A stretch of DNA of 64,000 nt from Nephrocerus scutellatus (lineage: Eukaryota > Arthropoda > Insecta > Diptera > Pipunculidae). The notes beneath the pieces were generated by a model. The model searched no databases. It had not been told where the DNA came from and saw nothing but the letters and a program-made list of their open reading frames with translations. The stretch is taken from positions 42,148,010 through 42,212,009 of the forward strand of contig OX352763.1 in the NCBI GenBank assembly GCA_947095585.1, read 5' to 3'. Positions within the stretch are counted from its first letter, which is position 1. Every line of letters starts with the position of its first letter. The translations under genes and the position numbers were made by a program. Below, one piece after another: positions 46,801 to 57,150 of the stretch.

Positions 46801-47426
46801 TGAATTCCATTTCATCCATTGTCGCGGAACTGCATATCTTAGACCTCTATTAAGCATAGCAAACGATCTTCAAAAACGTCTAAACCTGTATAGTTATAAT
46901 TTTCATTTGTATTCTTGAAGTTGCTTTCCATTTATTAACACACTAGTAAATTGCACAGCCACTGTATCGTGGAATACATACAACATTCACATACACATAA
47001 GTAATTAATTTTAATTGACAACGAACAAGATATGTGCTTACCAGAGATAATAAATTAAATTTTATAAAGTAAACTAAAGCTACACATAAAGAAGAGCAAG
47101 TGCGTGGTACTTGTGTGTAGTTTGCACGTTTGTATTTATATTTGTTTGAAGAAACACAACTTAATGGTTCTCCTATTAACTAAATAAATACTGGTTTTAG
47201 TACTGAGAACTAAATGTATACCATTAGCCTTTCCAAATTCAACATTTAGGTTTGGGTATATAATAAAAGGAATGCGACTTTTACTTTTTCACAAGTTATA
47301 ATTATAAAGCGCAAAAGTAGGCGATATCTTTTACGTTTGATATAAATTGAAAACATGGGGATTTACTATTCCTAATATTTAAAAGGGAAAATTTATATGT
47401 TTGTAAATTTGTACCGCATAATAATA

Positions 47427-48385
47427 AAGGGTGGGCAATCTACTGATTTGTTTTTAAATCAGGCTATGTCAATTTTTTTTTAACGATTTGCTTGAAATTT
47501 GTACAGCTCGTCAGTCTAATATTCCGCGGCGCGAGAATATTTGGACATAATCAACCGACCTCCACTCGACGCCAATCGCAGCAACTGGCCATTATTCGCA
47601 CTAGCCTGGGCAGAATACTGCACTAAGACTAAGACTATCGGACTATTCGTTCACAAGGTCCAGATGACTCAGGAGTTGAAAGAAAATGACCACCCGCTTT
47701 GATATCAGTTCTCTGCGTGGGCCATAGACCAGCTTGATAACGACCTCGATTTTGATCGAAAAGTCATCTTTTTAGAAGAAGTGTATTTATCTCGGAGGCT
47801 ATGTAAACAAGCAGAATTTTCAGATTTGGGGTTCGGAATAGCCACACGTAATCGTAGAGATGCCAATGCATCCACCAAGAGCGACAGTTTTGTTTGGATT
47901 TTTGAGTGTTTGTCAATTTTTCTTCGAAAACGCCGTAGCCGTCAATGGCGACGTCATCTCGACGCCATGAAGATGTCGCCATATGCCATACAAGCCGACT
48001 GACAATCGATCTTTTGCACGCCAAATTTAGCAACCGATTAATCAGCCGTTTTGGAGATGTGATTTGGCCTGCGCGAAGCTGCGATATGACGCTGATGGAC
48101 TTTTTTATATGGGGTTCCGTTAAGGATAGATGTCATGCGGATAATTCAGAGACAATTCCAGCTTTAAAACATAATATTGCGACTGTTATTCGCAAGATAG
48201 GCGTCGAAATGATCGAAAAAGTTCTTGAAAACTGGACTCATGGCTTACTATAAGGCCAGCAGAGGGAGCCACAAGAACGAAATTGTTTTCCATTCTTAAA
48301 TCGGAGACTCCAACTCCAAATTTCCAAAAAAATATTCATGTATACTTATTTCATAGCGTTTTTAAAAACAAACTTGCTCACCCTT
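47427..48385 (+). mobile_element. DD41D mariner relative inside kirre intron 2
   Basis: The ends aagggtgggcaa and ttgctcaccctt are inverted with one mismatch, each flanked outside by TA (47,425-47,426 and 48,386-48,387), so the insertion is intact end to end at 959 bp. Full-length relatives are larger, so the coding region is internally deleted. It lies opposite in orientation to kirre and within its intron. Confidence 0.9.
47530..48290 (+). pseudogene. Degenerate DD41D transposase
   Basis: Only the C-terminal part is readable as a frame (47,945-48,253): LLHAKFSNRLISRFGDVIWPARSCDMTLMDFFIWG, with the third catalytic Asp in MDFF. It continues to IEKVLENWTHGLL and the broken SRGSHKNEIVFH end. 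The N-terminal part near 47,550-47,900 can be matched only with many shifts (SVWAIDQLDNDLDFDRKVIF-like). The central core between the first two Asp is mostly deleted. Confidence 0.8.
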
Positions 48386-48619
48386 TATTTGCTCATAATA
48401 ATGGGTAAAGTTGCTGCGAGAAACACAAGTTATCGCAAGCACTTGTCCGTGTATAATGGAATAATGCTATTATAGCTTCCTGTGTTCGTCGACTACCATT
48501 AAAGTACAACTAAGTACTTCTTTATATACAATAAACGAAACGATTGCGTGCAAAAAAAGACAGCAGGTAATGCGTAGAAATATAGCTATTGCACAAACCA
48601 ATTTTAAAGTTCAACTCAC

Positions 48620-48771
48620 CTCCGCCGCTGGTTTCCCACCTAACGAAACGCATTCCAGCTCTATTTCTCTATCCTCTGTGGTGACCAAGTAATCACCTTG
48701 AAGGATTTTAGGTGCCTCTGGTGGCACGAGAATTGTAAGTTTTGCAAAGCGTGACCGAATGCCAGGTTCAC
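48620..48771 (-). CDS. kirre: kirre coding exon 2 (end of Ig1, start of Ig2)
   Basis: 152 bp; acceptor ggttggcag, donor gag|gtgagttg. Completes the split Gly codon and adds 50 codons: EPGIRSRFAKLTILVPPEAP, KILQGDYLVTTEDREIELEC (first Cys of Ig2) and VSLGGKPAAE. The VPPEAPKI linker between Ig1 and Ig2 is shared by Kirre, Rst and nephrin relatives. The reading frame is recovered by joining across two introns of 67 bp and 2.3 kb, and both phases agree. Confidence 0.95.
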
Positions 48772-48838
48772 CTGCCAACCCAAATTAAGAATTAATTTTA
48801 TATTTACAAGAAAAAGAGGAAAGGTAAAATGTTCTTAC

Positions 48839-49202
48839 CTAGTGGACCTGGGCCAACTTGACATTGATACCGTGCATCATCGTCCAGCATCACAGGATAA
48901 ATATCCAAGGAAAAATCACCCTCTTCGTCGCTGCCAACCATCGAATATCGCTCGAATCCGCTCAAGTTTCTATGTTGACCTAAGCCGAAATCATCTTTAG
49001 TCCATTGGAGAGCACCGATTTTTCCCATCACACGACAGGGGAGAGTCACTCTGGAGCCCACCACTGCAGTCTGATCTTGAGGTTCCATTGCAAAGCGCTG
49101 ACAATCACTGCTGCATGGTTTTTCTTCGTTGTGGCTGCCGCCGGAAGAGATCTTCTTTGTAACCATCGGATGAATCAAACACAACACGAGCACTAGGCGC
49201 AT
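48839..49202 (-). CDS. kirre: kirre coding exon 1: signal peptide and Ig1
   Basis: Encodes residues 1-121 of an 881-residue receptor. Kirre (Dumbfounded) is the adhesion receptor of muscle founder cells that binds Sns/Hibris during myoblast fusion; it also acts in nephrocyte diaphragms and eye patterning in Drosophila. MRLVLVLCLIHPMV is a signal peptide. Ig1 starts QRFAMEPQDQTAVVGSRVTL with Cys in TLPCRV, Trp in LQWTKDD and Cys in DDDARYQCQV. Donor ctag|gtaagaac. A second in-frame Met at 49,280 would add 26 residues; the frame stays open to an acceptor-like tttttctgcag at 49,355, so a further upstream exon is possible. I prefer 49,202 because its N-terminus is hydrophobic. Confidence 0.93.
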
Positions 49203-49354
49203 GGCTGAAGTGGCACCGTCATTGAGGACAGTTGATCTTCGTGGTGTTCTCGCACTGTTCTTCTTTCGAAGGAAGTACATTTTTACAAGTGTTGGTGTTG
49301 ATTGATTTTCTTGAACCGTAGCGCGTTTCAGTCCTTCTGTCAGAGGGTGGAAGC
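49203..49354 (-). other. Exon-1 upstream part: 5' UTR or N-terminal extension
   Basis: Lies between the acceptor-like ttgtattttttctgcag and the chosen start. It is open in the kirre frame and includes MYFLRKKNSARTPRRSTVLN. Basic and unconserved-looking, it is more likely leader than mature protein. Confidence 0.5.
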
Positions 49355-50044
49355 CTGCAGAAAAAATACAAGACACGGAAAAGAACATATTCATAAATTG
49401 ACGTGTGTGTGTGTAGCGTACAACAAAAACAAAAATAATGAATGTCCCTCCAGACAGTAATTCCCAGATTACGAACAACGAATTTATGTTTATTGCAACA
49501 CGTCGAGTCAAATGCACGCGCGCATTTGCATCAAATTTGATTGCCAAAGGAGTGGCTGCCTTCAACCTTCCTTTAGTTTTCGGAGCATGCGACGCCCACA
49601 CACTCATTCCACCGCTTGTTTCGAATTTCACTGTGCGTACGTAACGTACCAGCAAGATGCGAAGAACATGAACATGTCATAAAGTGTGACAGTATGGTCG
49701 TTGATAAACCCAAAGCGAGCGTTGTGAATGTCGCGTCGGTAATGTAGAGACATCAGGTTTTGATTTTTATGTTGCGCTTCTTGCTCGACCACCAATGATG
49801 GCACACAGGATTATTAAAGCGAATGCCATTAACCGGATTAAGAAAGTACGGTATACTTTAAAAATAGATTTAAATTATGTCATAAGACCGGGAAATGGGC
49901 ATTCGCATTACAAAAATTAACGGTAATTGTCCGGGAAATGGGCATTCGCATTACAAAAATTAACGGTAATTGTGGAATTACAAAGTGGAGGTCAGTTGTT
50001 TTAAAGACGTAAACAGGGTGTTTTTCATGACTAAATGTATTTTT
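49355..50044 (-). other. Upstream kirre intron or flank
   Basis: Follows the presumed acceptor. Apart from the 43-bp tandem duplication nothing is recognised. An open frame continues upstream to 49,655 but contains the polypyrimidine tract, so it is unlikely to be coding. Confidence 0.45.
49887..49972 (+). repeat. Perfect 43-bp tandem duplication
   Basis: Two identical copies of a 43-base unit starting ccgggaaatgggcattcgca lie directly head to tail, without a single difference. This suggests a recent duplication or an assembly effect. Confidence 0.97.
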
Positions 50045-50445
50045 AATTTCTCTATATTAACTTCGCGTCGGCATCGTTCTGTCTGTCGTTCAAATATCTC
50101 ATAACGTATAGCATTTATGTTTATGTTAAAAATAAAAACTAAAAAAAAAACTTAATACACATTTATTAAAGATTCCGGTCCTGTCCATAAAAGACAATCG
50201 TGTTGTTTTTAAATTCTCTATATTAACTTCGTGTGCCCGTGTGTTTGTTTGTTTGTTTGTCGTGGAATCTTGCGATCAATTTTTAACCCACTTCCCAAAG
50301 TCCGATTTCATTGAAACTTTGCATATACGCATATCTCCGATGACAACCCTTTCTATTAAATTTAATTGGACTCCTCGGGCCTCGGGGGCTCCCACACAAA
50401 TATTTCACAAATTTACCCGATTTTCCTTAAATTTTATATACATCA
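50045..50445 (+). repeat. ~145-bp-unit family copies
   Basis: Two starts are visible (ctctatattaacttcgcgtc at 50,049 and attctctatattaacttcgt at 50,212). The second is followed by one unit with atatctccgatgacaac and gggggctcccacacaaa. The repeat ends where RTE sequence begins. Confidence 0.75.
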
Positions 50446-51773
50446 GAAGCAGCGAGGATCGAGCTAGAGTCCCTGTATCGAAGAAAAATGAGAGAAGTGA
50501 ATCGTAGCGTAAGACGTGACAAACGCAATTATATTAACAACCTGGCTTCAGAAGAAGAGGAAGCAACGAACCGTTTACAGAATCACCAAAGAGCTGACAG
50601 GTGGTCACCTCTCTAGCCAACATCCGGTGAAAGAGCTAGATGGTGCCGTACTCGTTTCAGATGAGGATCAGCTCAAGCGATGGAAGGAGCATTTTTCTAC
50701 GGTCCTTAACCGTGCATTCTCCAACGATATGCACCCAAATCAAACGGAGCTGCCGGAAGTAACCATTTCTCGAATTCGCACCTCAACTCCCAGTAAAGAT
50801 GAGATCGCTACCGCGATCAACGCACTAAAGAATAACAAGTCGGTAGGACTAGATGGTATACCCGCAGAGCTTCTGCGTGCCGTTCCAACGACATCAGCAG
50901 AGCTTTTATATCCTCTTGTAGAGCGGGCTTTGGTGGCAGAAAGTTTCCCCGACTAGTGGAAGAAAGGAATGCTTGTCAAGCTCCCTAAAAAAGGTAGTCT
51001 TATGGAGTGTAAAAACTGGAAAGGCATTTGCGTTCTTCCTGCAGTTGCAAAGGTAATGCCAAAGTAGTACTTGAGCGAATTAAGGAGCATCTGAAGATAC
51101 ACTCGATGCCGAACAAGCAGGTTTCCTCACTGGATCCTCCTGTGTCGACCACATCAATACCATGCGAATCATTATTAAAGCAACCTATGATGGCTCTAAA
51201 TGTCATGTGCTGCATAGAGGAAAGCTGTCAGAGGAATTCGAGATCCTAAGTGGGGTACGACAAGGTTGCATTGTATCGCCGATACTTTTTTGTTGGTGAT
51301 TAGCGATATGCTTCGCGCAGCTTTATCTACTTGGAAAGCTGGAAAACAAACGGAGGAATTCGTTGGACTCTCACATCTCAACTCAAACATCTGGACTACG
51401 CTGACGAAGTTTGTTTACTCTCACACAGGATTATGGAGCTGCACCAAATGACAGCAAATGTGGAAAGGGAGGCAAATGTTGCTGGTTTGAAGACTAATAC
51501 TGCCAAAACCAAAATCATCAACCTCGGCACTAGCTCAGTAACTCATTTTAACATTTCTGGACAACCAGTAGAGAGAGTAGAGAGTTTCCAATATCTTGAT
51601 AGTATTGTCTAGACCGAAGGTGGAACCGAACAGGACATTGTCAACCGAATCGGCAAGGCAAAATCAGTGTTTGGAATGATGTCCATGATATGGCGAAGCA
51701 ATAAGATCAGTTTAAACACCAAGCTGCGACTGTTCCGTTCACATGTGCAGCATTTCGAAAGTAACCGCTTCTA
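50446..51773 (+). pseudogene. RTE reverse transcriptase, 5' and central part
   Basis: Readable blocks in order: RRKMREVNRSVRRDKRNYINNLA; VYRITKELTGG; DEDQLKRWKEHFSTVLNRAF; SKDEIATAINALKNNKSVGLDGIPAELL; a stop near 50,955; MLVKLPKKG; GVRQGCIVSPILF; HLDYADEVCLLSHRIMEL, where the catalytic YADD has become YADE; AGLKTNTAKTKII; VESFQYLDSIV, then a stop; IVNRIGKAKSVFGMM and NTKLRLFRSHVQ. The part between the linker and GVRQG is shortened. Several stops and shifts show it is dead. The encoded enzyme would copy element RNA at the target site. Confidence 0.85.
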
Positions 51774-51786
51774 TCACAAAAAGATT

Positions 51787-52872
51787 TTCAGACCTAGGCT
51801 GAAATACGCACCCTTGATATGGTGGCCAAAAACAGAGCAATTTAAGACACGCTCAAAACTCAATAAGATACAAAGACTCATCTGTCTTAGTGCAACAGGT
51901 GCTATAAAGACCTGCCCTACGGCAGCCCTCGAGAAGATTATAGGACTGACACCACTTCACATACACATTAAAAGTGAAGCTGGCTTAAGACTCTCTAATC
52001 TCAATATACACAACCAGGTTAAATCCAATAGACCAGGACATACAAACTCGGATTATGGTATTGTCCTACAATCAGACTCAATGATGAAAACAACTGATTT
52101 CCAAAGGAACTTCTTCCTCCCATCATGCATCCATCTGGTACACAGATGGATCTAAAACAGATACAGGAACAGGAGCAGGAGTATTCGGACCCAGAACCAC
52201 ACTGCGAATACCCCTAGGCAACTCCCCAACCGTTTTCCAGGCAGAAGCAAAACTTGAAGCCTGCATCTTGGAATGCACTAAAAGAAAATACAGAAGAACT
52301 GAGATTTACATGATCTCAGATAGCCAGGCCGCACTTCTTGCACTAAAAGGTCCTACTTTCAACACAAGAACAACGTGGAGCTGCTACTGCCACTTAAAAC
52401 AATTGGCCAAAACTAATAAAATCACCCTTATGTGGTCCCCAGGCTACTCAGGCATTGCATTGAACGAGGCAGCAGATCTCTGCGCAAGAGATGGCGCAGA
52501 AGGTACCTTAATTGGGCCGGAACCCCAAGCATTGCCTACTCCCTTAGCGACCTCAAAAACAAAATTAAAGAGTGGGCTAACAATGCCATCGAAGCTGAAT
52601 GGGTTTCGTCGGCAAGAATGAAGCATACCAAAAGGTTTCTCAAATACAACATTGTACATATAAACAAGGCAATTAAACTGAAACGTCATGCACTCAGATC
52701 TCTAGTCTGGTACATAACGGGACACGGCCCATTCAACAGCCACCTATTGAAAATGGGTAAATCCCAGACGGACAGCTGCCGGTTCTGCAACAAGGCAAAA
52801 GAATCGCCAGAACACATATTGTTCATGTGTGATGCTCTTATAAGGAAAAGACTCAAGTACCTCAAGGCTTAG
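51787..52872 (+). pseudogene. I-type LINE ORF2 C-terminus with RNase H
   Basis: 51,787-52,155 encodes the post-RT region (RPRLKYAPLIWWPKTEQ, LNKIQRLICLSATGA, TAALEKIIGLTPLHIHIK). A shift follows at about 52,150, then RNase H: TDGSKTDTGTGAGVFGP (first Asp), FQAEAKLEACILEC (Glu), ISDSQAALLALKGP (Asp), LMWSPGYSGIALNEAADLCA (closing Asp, with the usual His position changed to Tyr). The C-terminus keeps CRFCNKAKESPEHILFMC, a CCHC-like motif. One or two shifts only, so this copy is moderately young. Confidence 0.85.
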
Positions 52873-53051
52873 ACAGTCCCAGGACAGAATGTCATTTCAA
52901 TCGAACTGTCAGACGTAATGGCATTCATTAAGGAACTAAGCCACCACATAAAGTGGTAATCATCTGGTATGCACAATAGATCTCTAGGTCGCAGTTACCA
53001 GGCTCTTCAGCCCACCAAACAATAATAATAAAATAATAAAAAATAAAAAAA
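51787..53051 (+). mobile_element. I-type LINE 3' end nested in the RTE, 13-bp target duplication
   Basis: tcacaaaaagatt lies at 51,774-51,786 and again at 53,052-53,064, directly bordering the element. The 3' end is an aataataataaaataat tail. The element is 5'-truncated: it holds only the last part of the reverse transcriptase, RNase H and a C-terminal Cys-rich motif. Confidence 0.9.
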
Positions 53052-53064
53052 TCACAAAAAGATT

Positions 53065-53370
53065 ACAAACGTTTGTAAATAACCGTATCTCTAACGAACA
53101 TCTTTACCAGAGCATGGGTCAGGAACCAATAGGCACAACCATCCCACCACGGAAGTGGCAGTGGATTGGTCATACACTCCAAAAAGGCGACAGTTCCATA
53201 GCAAACTACGCAATGCAATGGAATCCGTTATCTCAGGATGGTAGAAGAACGGGTCGTCCGAGAAATACATGGCGCAGAACAATTGAGTAGGAGTCACGGC
53301 AATTGAACAGCACGCGATGGCGCGTAGGCGTAGTAGAGGCCCTGGGACCCACAAGGGGATATAGGACATA
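53065..53370 (+). pseudogene. RTE ORF, 3' end beyond the nested insertion
   Basis: The frame continues RLQTFVNNRISNEHLYQSMG, then WQWIGHTLQKGDSSIANYAM, RRTGRPRNTWRRTIE, a stop, and STRWRVGVVEALGPTRGYRT, the usual end of such RTE proteins. The segment normally joining it to LRLFRSHVQ is shortened. Confidence 0.85.
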
Positions 53371-53379
53371 AGAAGAAGA

Positions 53380-55829
53380 ATAATGTAGAAAGATTATAGC
53401 ATTATGTTCTGAAAATTTCCTGTACTTAGTAGGTAGTTCGAGTAGGATAGAGTGGAAAAGATTGAATTCCCGAAATTGTAGATTTTTTTTTATAAATACA
53501 GGCACTTTATCGCAGTTTAGGTTAGTTAATTTTTGGGAATCAACCGGACTACTTGAAGAAAACTAAATATGTAAATAATAGTGTTATAAGTGAATAATAA
53601 GCAATCACCAGTGTAAAATTGTAAACTTTTGCTATTTGTTAATTAAAATTGCAATTACGAACATTACGAAAGCCTACATTTCGTAACAGTATTTTGATAA
53701 TCTCCCATCTATGTACTAACTGACCCGAATGTCGTTGATCGGACGAGAGCCGCTGTACTCCGCGCAGTAGGTCGTTGGAGAAATTTGATTCGCCCTAGGG
53801 GCTTCTTGTATGATTAGATAAGCAAAAGATGTTTGTTTTATTTTAGTTTTCTATGGAGTTTCTATGCAATCAAAAGTGTAGTAGATGAACGTAGTTACTG
53901 TAGAGAACTCAGCTAGTCACAGTGTTAGCAATGTGTCAAATATTTGCAAGATCCTCAAGATTATAAAAATTGTTCGAAATTATAAACTTAAATCAGATGC
54001 TCTGTCGTAGGAATGTGTGCTCATCAAATTATGTTGTGTCCTTTTGCACTTTCAGTTGCAGCGCCAAATATGATAATGATGATGATACCCCAGGTCTTAA
54101 ATTAAATTAAAAAACATTTTGAATCCAACTAAACGGGATAACTGCGGTTACGTACGAAAAATGCTCAACTATAGTTGGCAATATATAAATAGATCCTTTT
54201 CAGAAGTCCAATCAATATCGTGCATCTATACACTCAATGAGTAATGGACTCGGCCTAGTTTTGCCAGGGGATCGTTGCACCTTTCACTTTTTTTACGTCT
54301 ACTCCTACATAACGTATCCCATTTGAGTAATTGGCAACATTCTAGAAAGTCATGCTACTTTGAGTTTACAGATTTTTCACTTCTTAAGTGTTCTCAATTG
54401 CATCGAAAGTTATGCCATTCGTCCTTGTCACTTGCCAGCCAATCAAATCAGGGCGAGCCGTTTTTTTTTAAAAAAACATTCGATTGACGTTTTCTCCATC
54501 GGGGTTGTCTAAACGATGTTATCCACTTATTTGACGTTGCTATTGCAGAGCACTTGACACACAAAAACACACTCAGTGACCCTGGCAGGAAGATGAAACA
54601 CCTACACTCCTACGCCATCTATCCATCCGTCCACCAACCCACATCACGCAGGGAATGTGTCCCAGCAATGAAGGCAACTTATTTACATTATGAATCCTCT
54701 TCCTGGCGAAGATTTGTCCGCCTGCGGTGCCAGTGGTTTTTAGAAAAATGTACCCCCAAAAGTTGTTGGTTGTTGTTTGAGTACGAGTAGGTACTTACTT
54801 TTTTGCGTTTGGCAACATTGTCGTCCTTGTTATTGTTAAACATCAAGCCAACTGGTGCTTGGCTCTTGCAAATGCAAAAAGTTTTCATTTTCATTTGCGC
54901 GCATTCGGTTAATATTTGTCAGGAACAACAACTGCCACTATTTCGTACGTAATTCTAAATTGTTAGTACTTGTCAGCACACACACACATGTACCCCCACC
55001 CGCAACCTACACACACACACACACACACATTATGTGTGGCAGAGGCTTAAAAACTTAAAAGCTAAATCCTTCGACGTTTTTCAAATTAAAAGTTTTCAAT
55101 TATCTCTGGTACCTGTATGTTATCTCTCTGTATGTTTGTGTGTGTGTCTGTGTGTGTGGGAGCGTATGTGCGTGTTTGCCATATGTGCGCTGCTAAATTG
55201 GAACTCAACTCCCCATTCCATATAATCAAACCGTAAACGATAGAAATTGAAAGAAAGCGCGTGCACGACGGAAGAGAAAATGTTAAACACTTTCAAGTGC
55301 ATTTTATGCAAATTAAAGGATATTACTCCATCCATATCCATTTGTCTTTCAGACAAATACCACTGAATGCTAAACTAGTGCAAATGAATAAAGATTTGAA
55401 TGACGTGAATGGCACCTGAATGCGTCCACTCGTCCATGAATAATAAGTGAAGTCGGAGATATATGCGAAAGGCGACTGGAAAGAAATGTCTGTCTGTCTG
55501 TCCGTTCCGCAATCGGATTTGGGCTACTCAATTGAAATGTTTAATTGGCACTTCGGCAGCACTGAATTCAAGGTCAGGATGGCGGTCGCACCGCTCGTAA
55601 GCATACACTAGGCCGTCTTGCATAAAGATTGATTAAGTAAGACATACCAATTTTATGAGGTTTAAATAAAGTAAAAATACAACGCAATATATTGAGAGGG
55701 AGGAGCGGGGAGCTATTACTCTATACTTGTAGAAGAGCAGTTCGTACTTTCTTTTCTTATTCGTTTGGGATAGGATTTTATTTCTGTTGAAAACACAACA
55801 TTACAAGCAAACATTTTTTGTATAAAATG
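53380..55829. other. Unassigned intronic or intergenic stretch
   Basis: No transposon motifs. Short (ca)n and (gt)n runs at 54,977-55,028 and 55,136-55,160. Possible unique upstream sequence of kirre; no exon recognised. Confidence 0.35.
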
Positions 55830-55937
55830 TGAAGAATGGGTGCCCTTCGACCCCCGACCACGATCACTACAAATTTGTACAGAAAGTGTTGCCAATCTGA
55901 GATAAACATGCGTATAAAATTTGAAGAAAAGTAGGTA

Positions 55938-56912
55938 GGGAGACCGGGGATAGTAGACTCAAAATTTGCTTATCTTTTATTTAAAAAAAAACTAAGAAAG
56001 ATATCAAAACGAATCAAATGCCTTTTTATAGAACATCTTTTTCGCTTTATAAAAAAAATATGTTTTCTTAAATTAGCTAATTTTAAGACCCTATTTTCTT
56101 AATTTTACACAACGACCTCAAATGAGTCAAGTAACCCCAGAACCGGGGTAAGTTGGCTAAGAGTATGGGGTCAGTTGACTATACGCTTATTTTCACCTTT
56201 TTGATAATAAAACTATAAAAAATAGAATAACAAATCAATTTTATTTGAAACAAAAACTAAAAATAAAGAGTTTCAAGAGTTCAAGAGACAGCTCAGCAAT
56301 AGGGGTGGAAGGATGTTCCAACTTTTTCTGCTTAAATTTTTTAACATATCTTTGCATGGTTTTGTAAGGAATCCCATGGTCATGAGCAACAGATCGTATA
56401 CTCTTTCCTTTTCCAAGTATAAGCTGGCACGCACGCTCCAAAACAGTTTGTTCGGTTGCGCCTCTTGTGGTTTTCCTAACATATGTTCTCATTTACACCT
56501 AAAAAAAATGAGTCAACTTACCCCGAAAAAAAAGTCAACTTACCCCGATCGGCCTGTTGGCACTCAATGATTTTTTTTTCGGTAGTAGGAAATTAAATCA
56601 ACAAAAAGACCAGCTGTGATGATCACGAATATGCACTTGCTCTCTATCCTAAAAAAAAATTGACTAAAACACAAAAACCGCTGCGAAAAAAGAAAACGAA
56701 AAGAAAACCAAAAAATTACTCACGAACGCAAAAATCTGTTTTTTCGCAATAAATCTCGAACGACGTCTGACTCTGTCGAAGGACAATGGGAGACTAAGCA
56801 GGTAGCTGTGCTCGATGTAACAACAAGAACTAACATGAAAGAAATTGTTTTGTTTTGAAGTTATTGGCGGTGAGTCTACTTGCCCCTGGGGCCAACTATC
56901 CCCGGTCTCCCC
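55938..56912 (-). mobile_element. pogo-like non-autonomous element, TA target site
   Basis: The ends gggagaccggggatagt and actatccccggtctccc are inverted; TA lies outside both (55,936-55,937 and 56,913-56,914). Inside are short inverted or direct words (gtcaacttaccccg, ggggtaagttggct). Size is 975 bp. Only an HTH domain is encoded, so the catalytic core is gone. Confidence 0.88.
56241..56492 (-). pseudogene. pogo-type HTH domain (Psq/CENP-B-like)
   Basis: The frame starts MRTYVRKTTRGATEQTVLER and continues CQLILGKGKSIRSVAHDHGI, PYKTMQRYVKKF. This is the N-terminal helix-turn-helix that pogo-group transposases use to bind their TIRs. It then runs into unrelated lysine- and Leu/Phe-rich sequence and stops; no DDE core follows. 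Such deleted forms can still bind the ends and act in trans; whether this one is expressed is unknown. Confidence 0.75.
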
Positions 56913-57150
56913 TACTTTTTTATGAAATTTGTATAGGTGCCTCCCACCCCGGGGCCCGATCACTACCAAATTTTTACAAAAAGTGTTGTCCATCGGAGAT
57001 ACAAATGTGTATGAAATTTGAGGAAAATCGATTAAATTTTGTAAAATATTTGTATGGGAGCACCTCGACCACGAGGCCCCAAATTTTAATAGAAAGTGTT
57101 GTCATTGGAGATACACAAAGTTTGAATAAAATCGGGCTTTAGGAAGTGTG

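Larger units (their letters stand above)
46347..48619 (-). other. kirre intron 2 (2.3 kb) with transposon remnants
   Basis: Bounded by gtgagttga at the 5' side (48,619) and cactcctag at the 3' side. Contains an arm of the foldback family near 46,612-46,760, an unremarkable AT-rich stretch at 46,800-47,420, and a mariner-type element at 47,427-48,385. The remaining sequence shows nothing else. Confidence 0.85.
50446..53370 (+). mobile_element. RTE-type LINE split by a nested I-type LINE
   Basis: RTE coding blocks run from about 50,446 to 51,773 and resume at 53,065-53,370. The gap is filled by an I-type element with its own target duplication. The RTE part lacks its endonuclease and was 5'-truncated at insertion. 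Confidence 0.85.
55830..57150 (+). repeat. ~145-bp-unit family, split by a pogo-like element
   Basis: Units at 55,830-55,937 and 56,913-57,150 read on from one another (aaatttgaagaaaa then atgaaatttgtataggtgcc). The insertion between them is 55,938-56,912. Units here have gtgttgtccatcggagatac and ggggcccgatcactaccaaa. Confidence 0.85.

Noticed and set aside
49355..49655. Continuation of the kirre exon-1 frame as coding
   Set aside because: It runs through a polypyrimidine tract and a good acceptor, and composition changes there.
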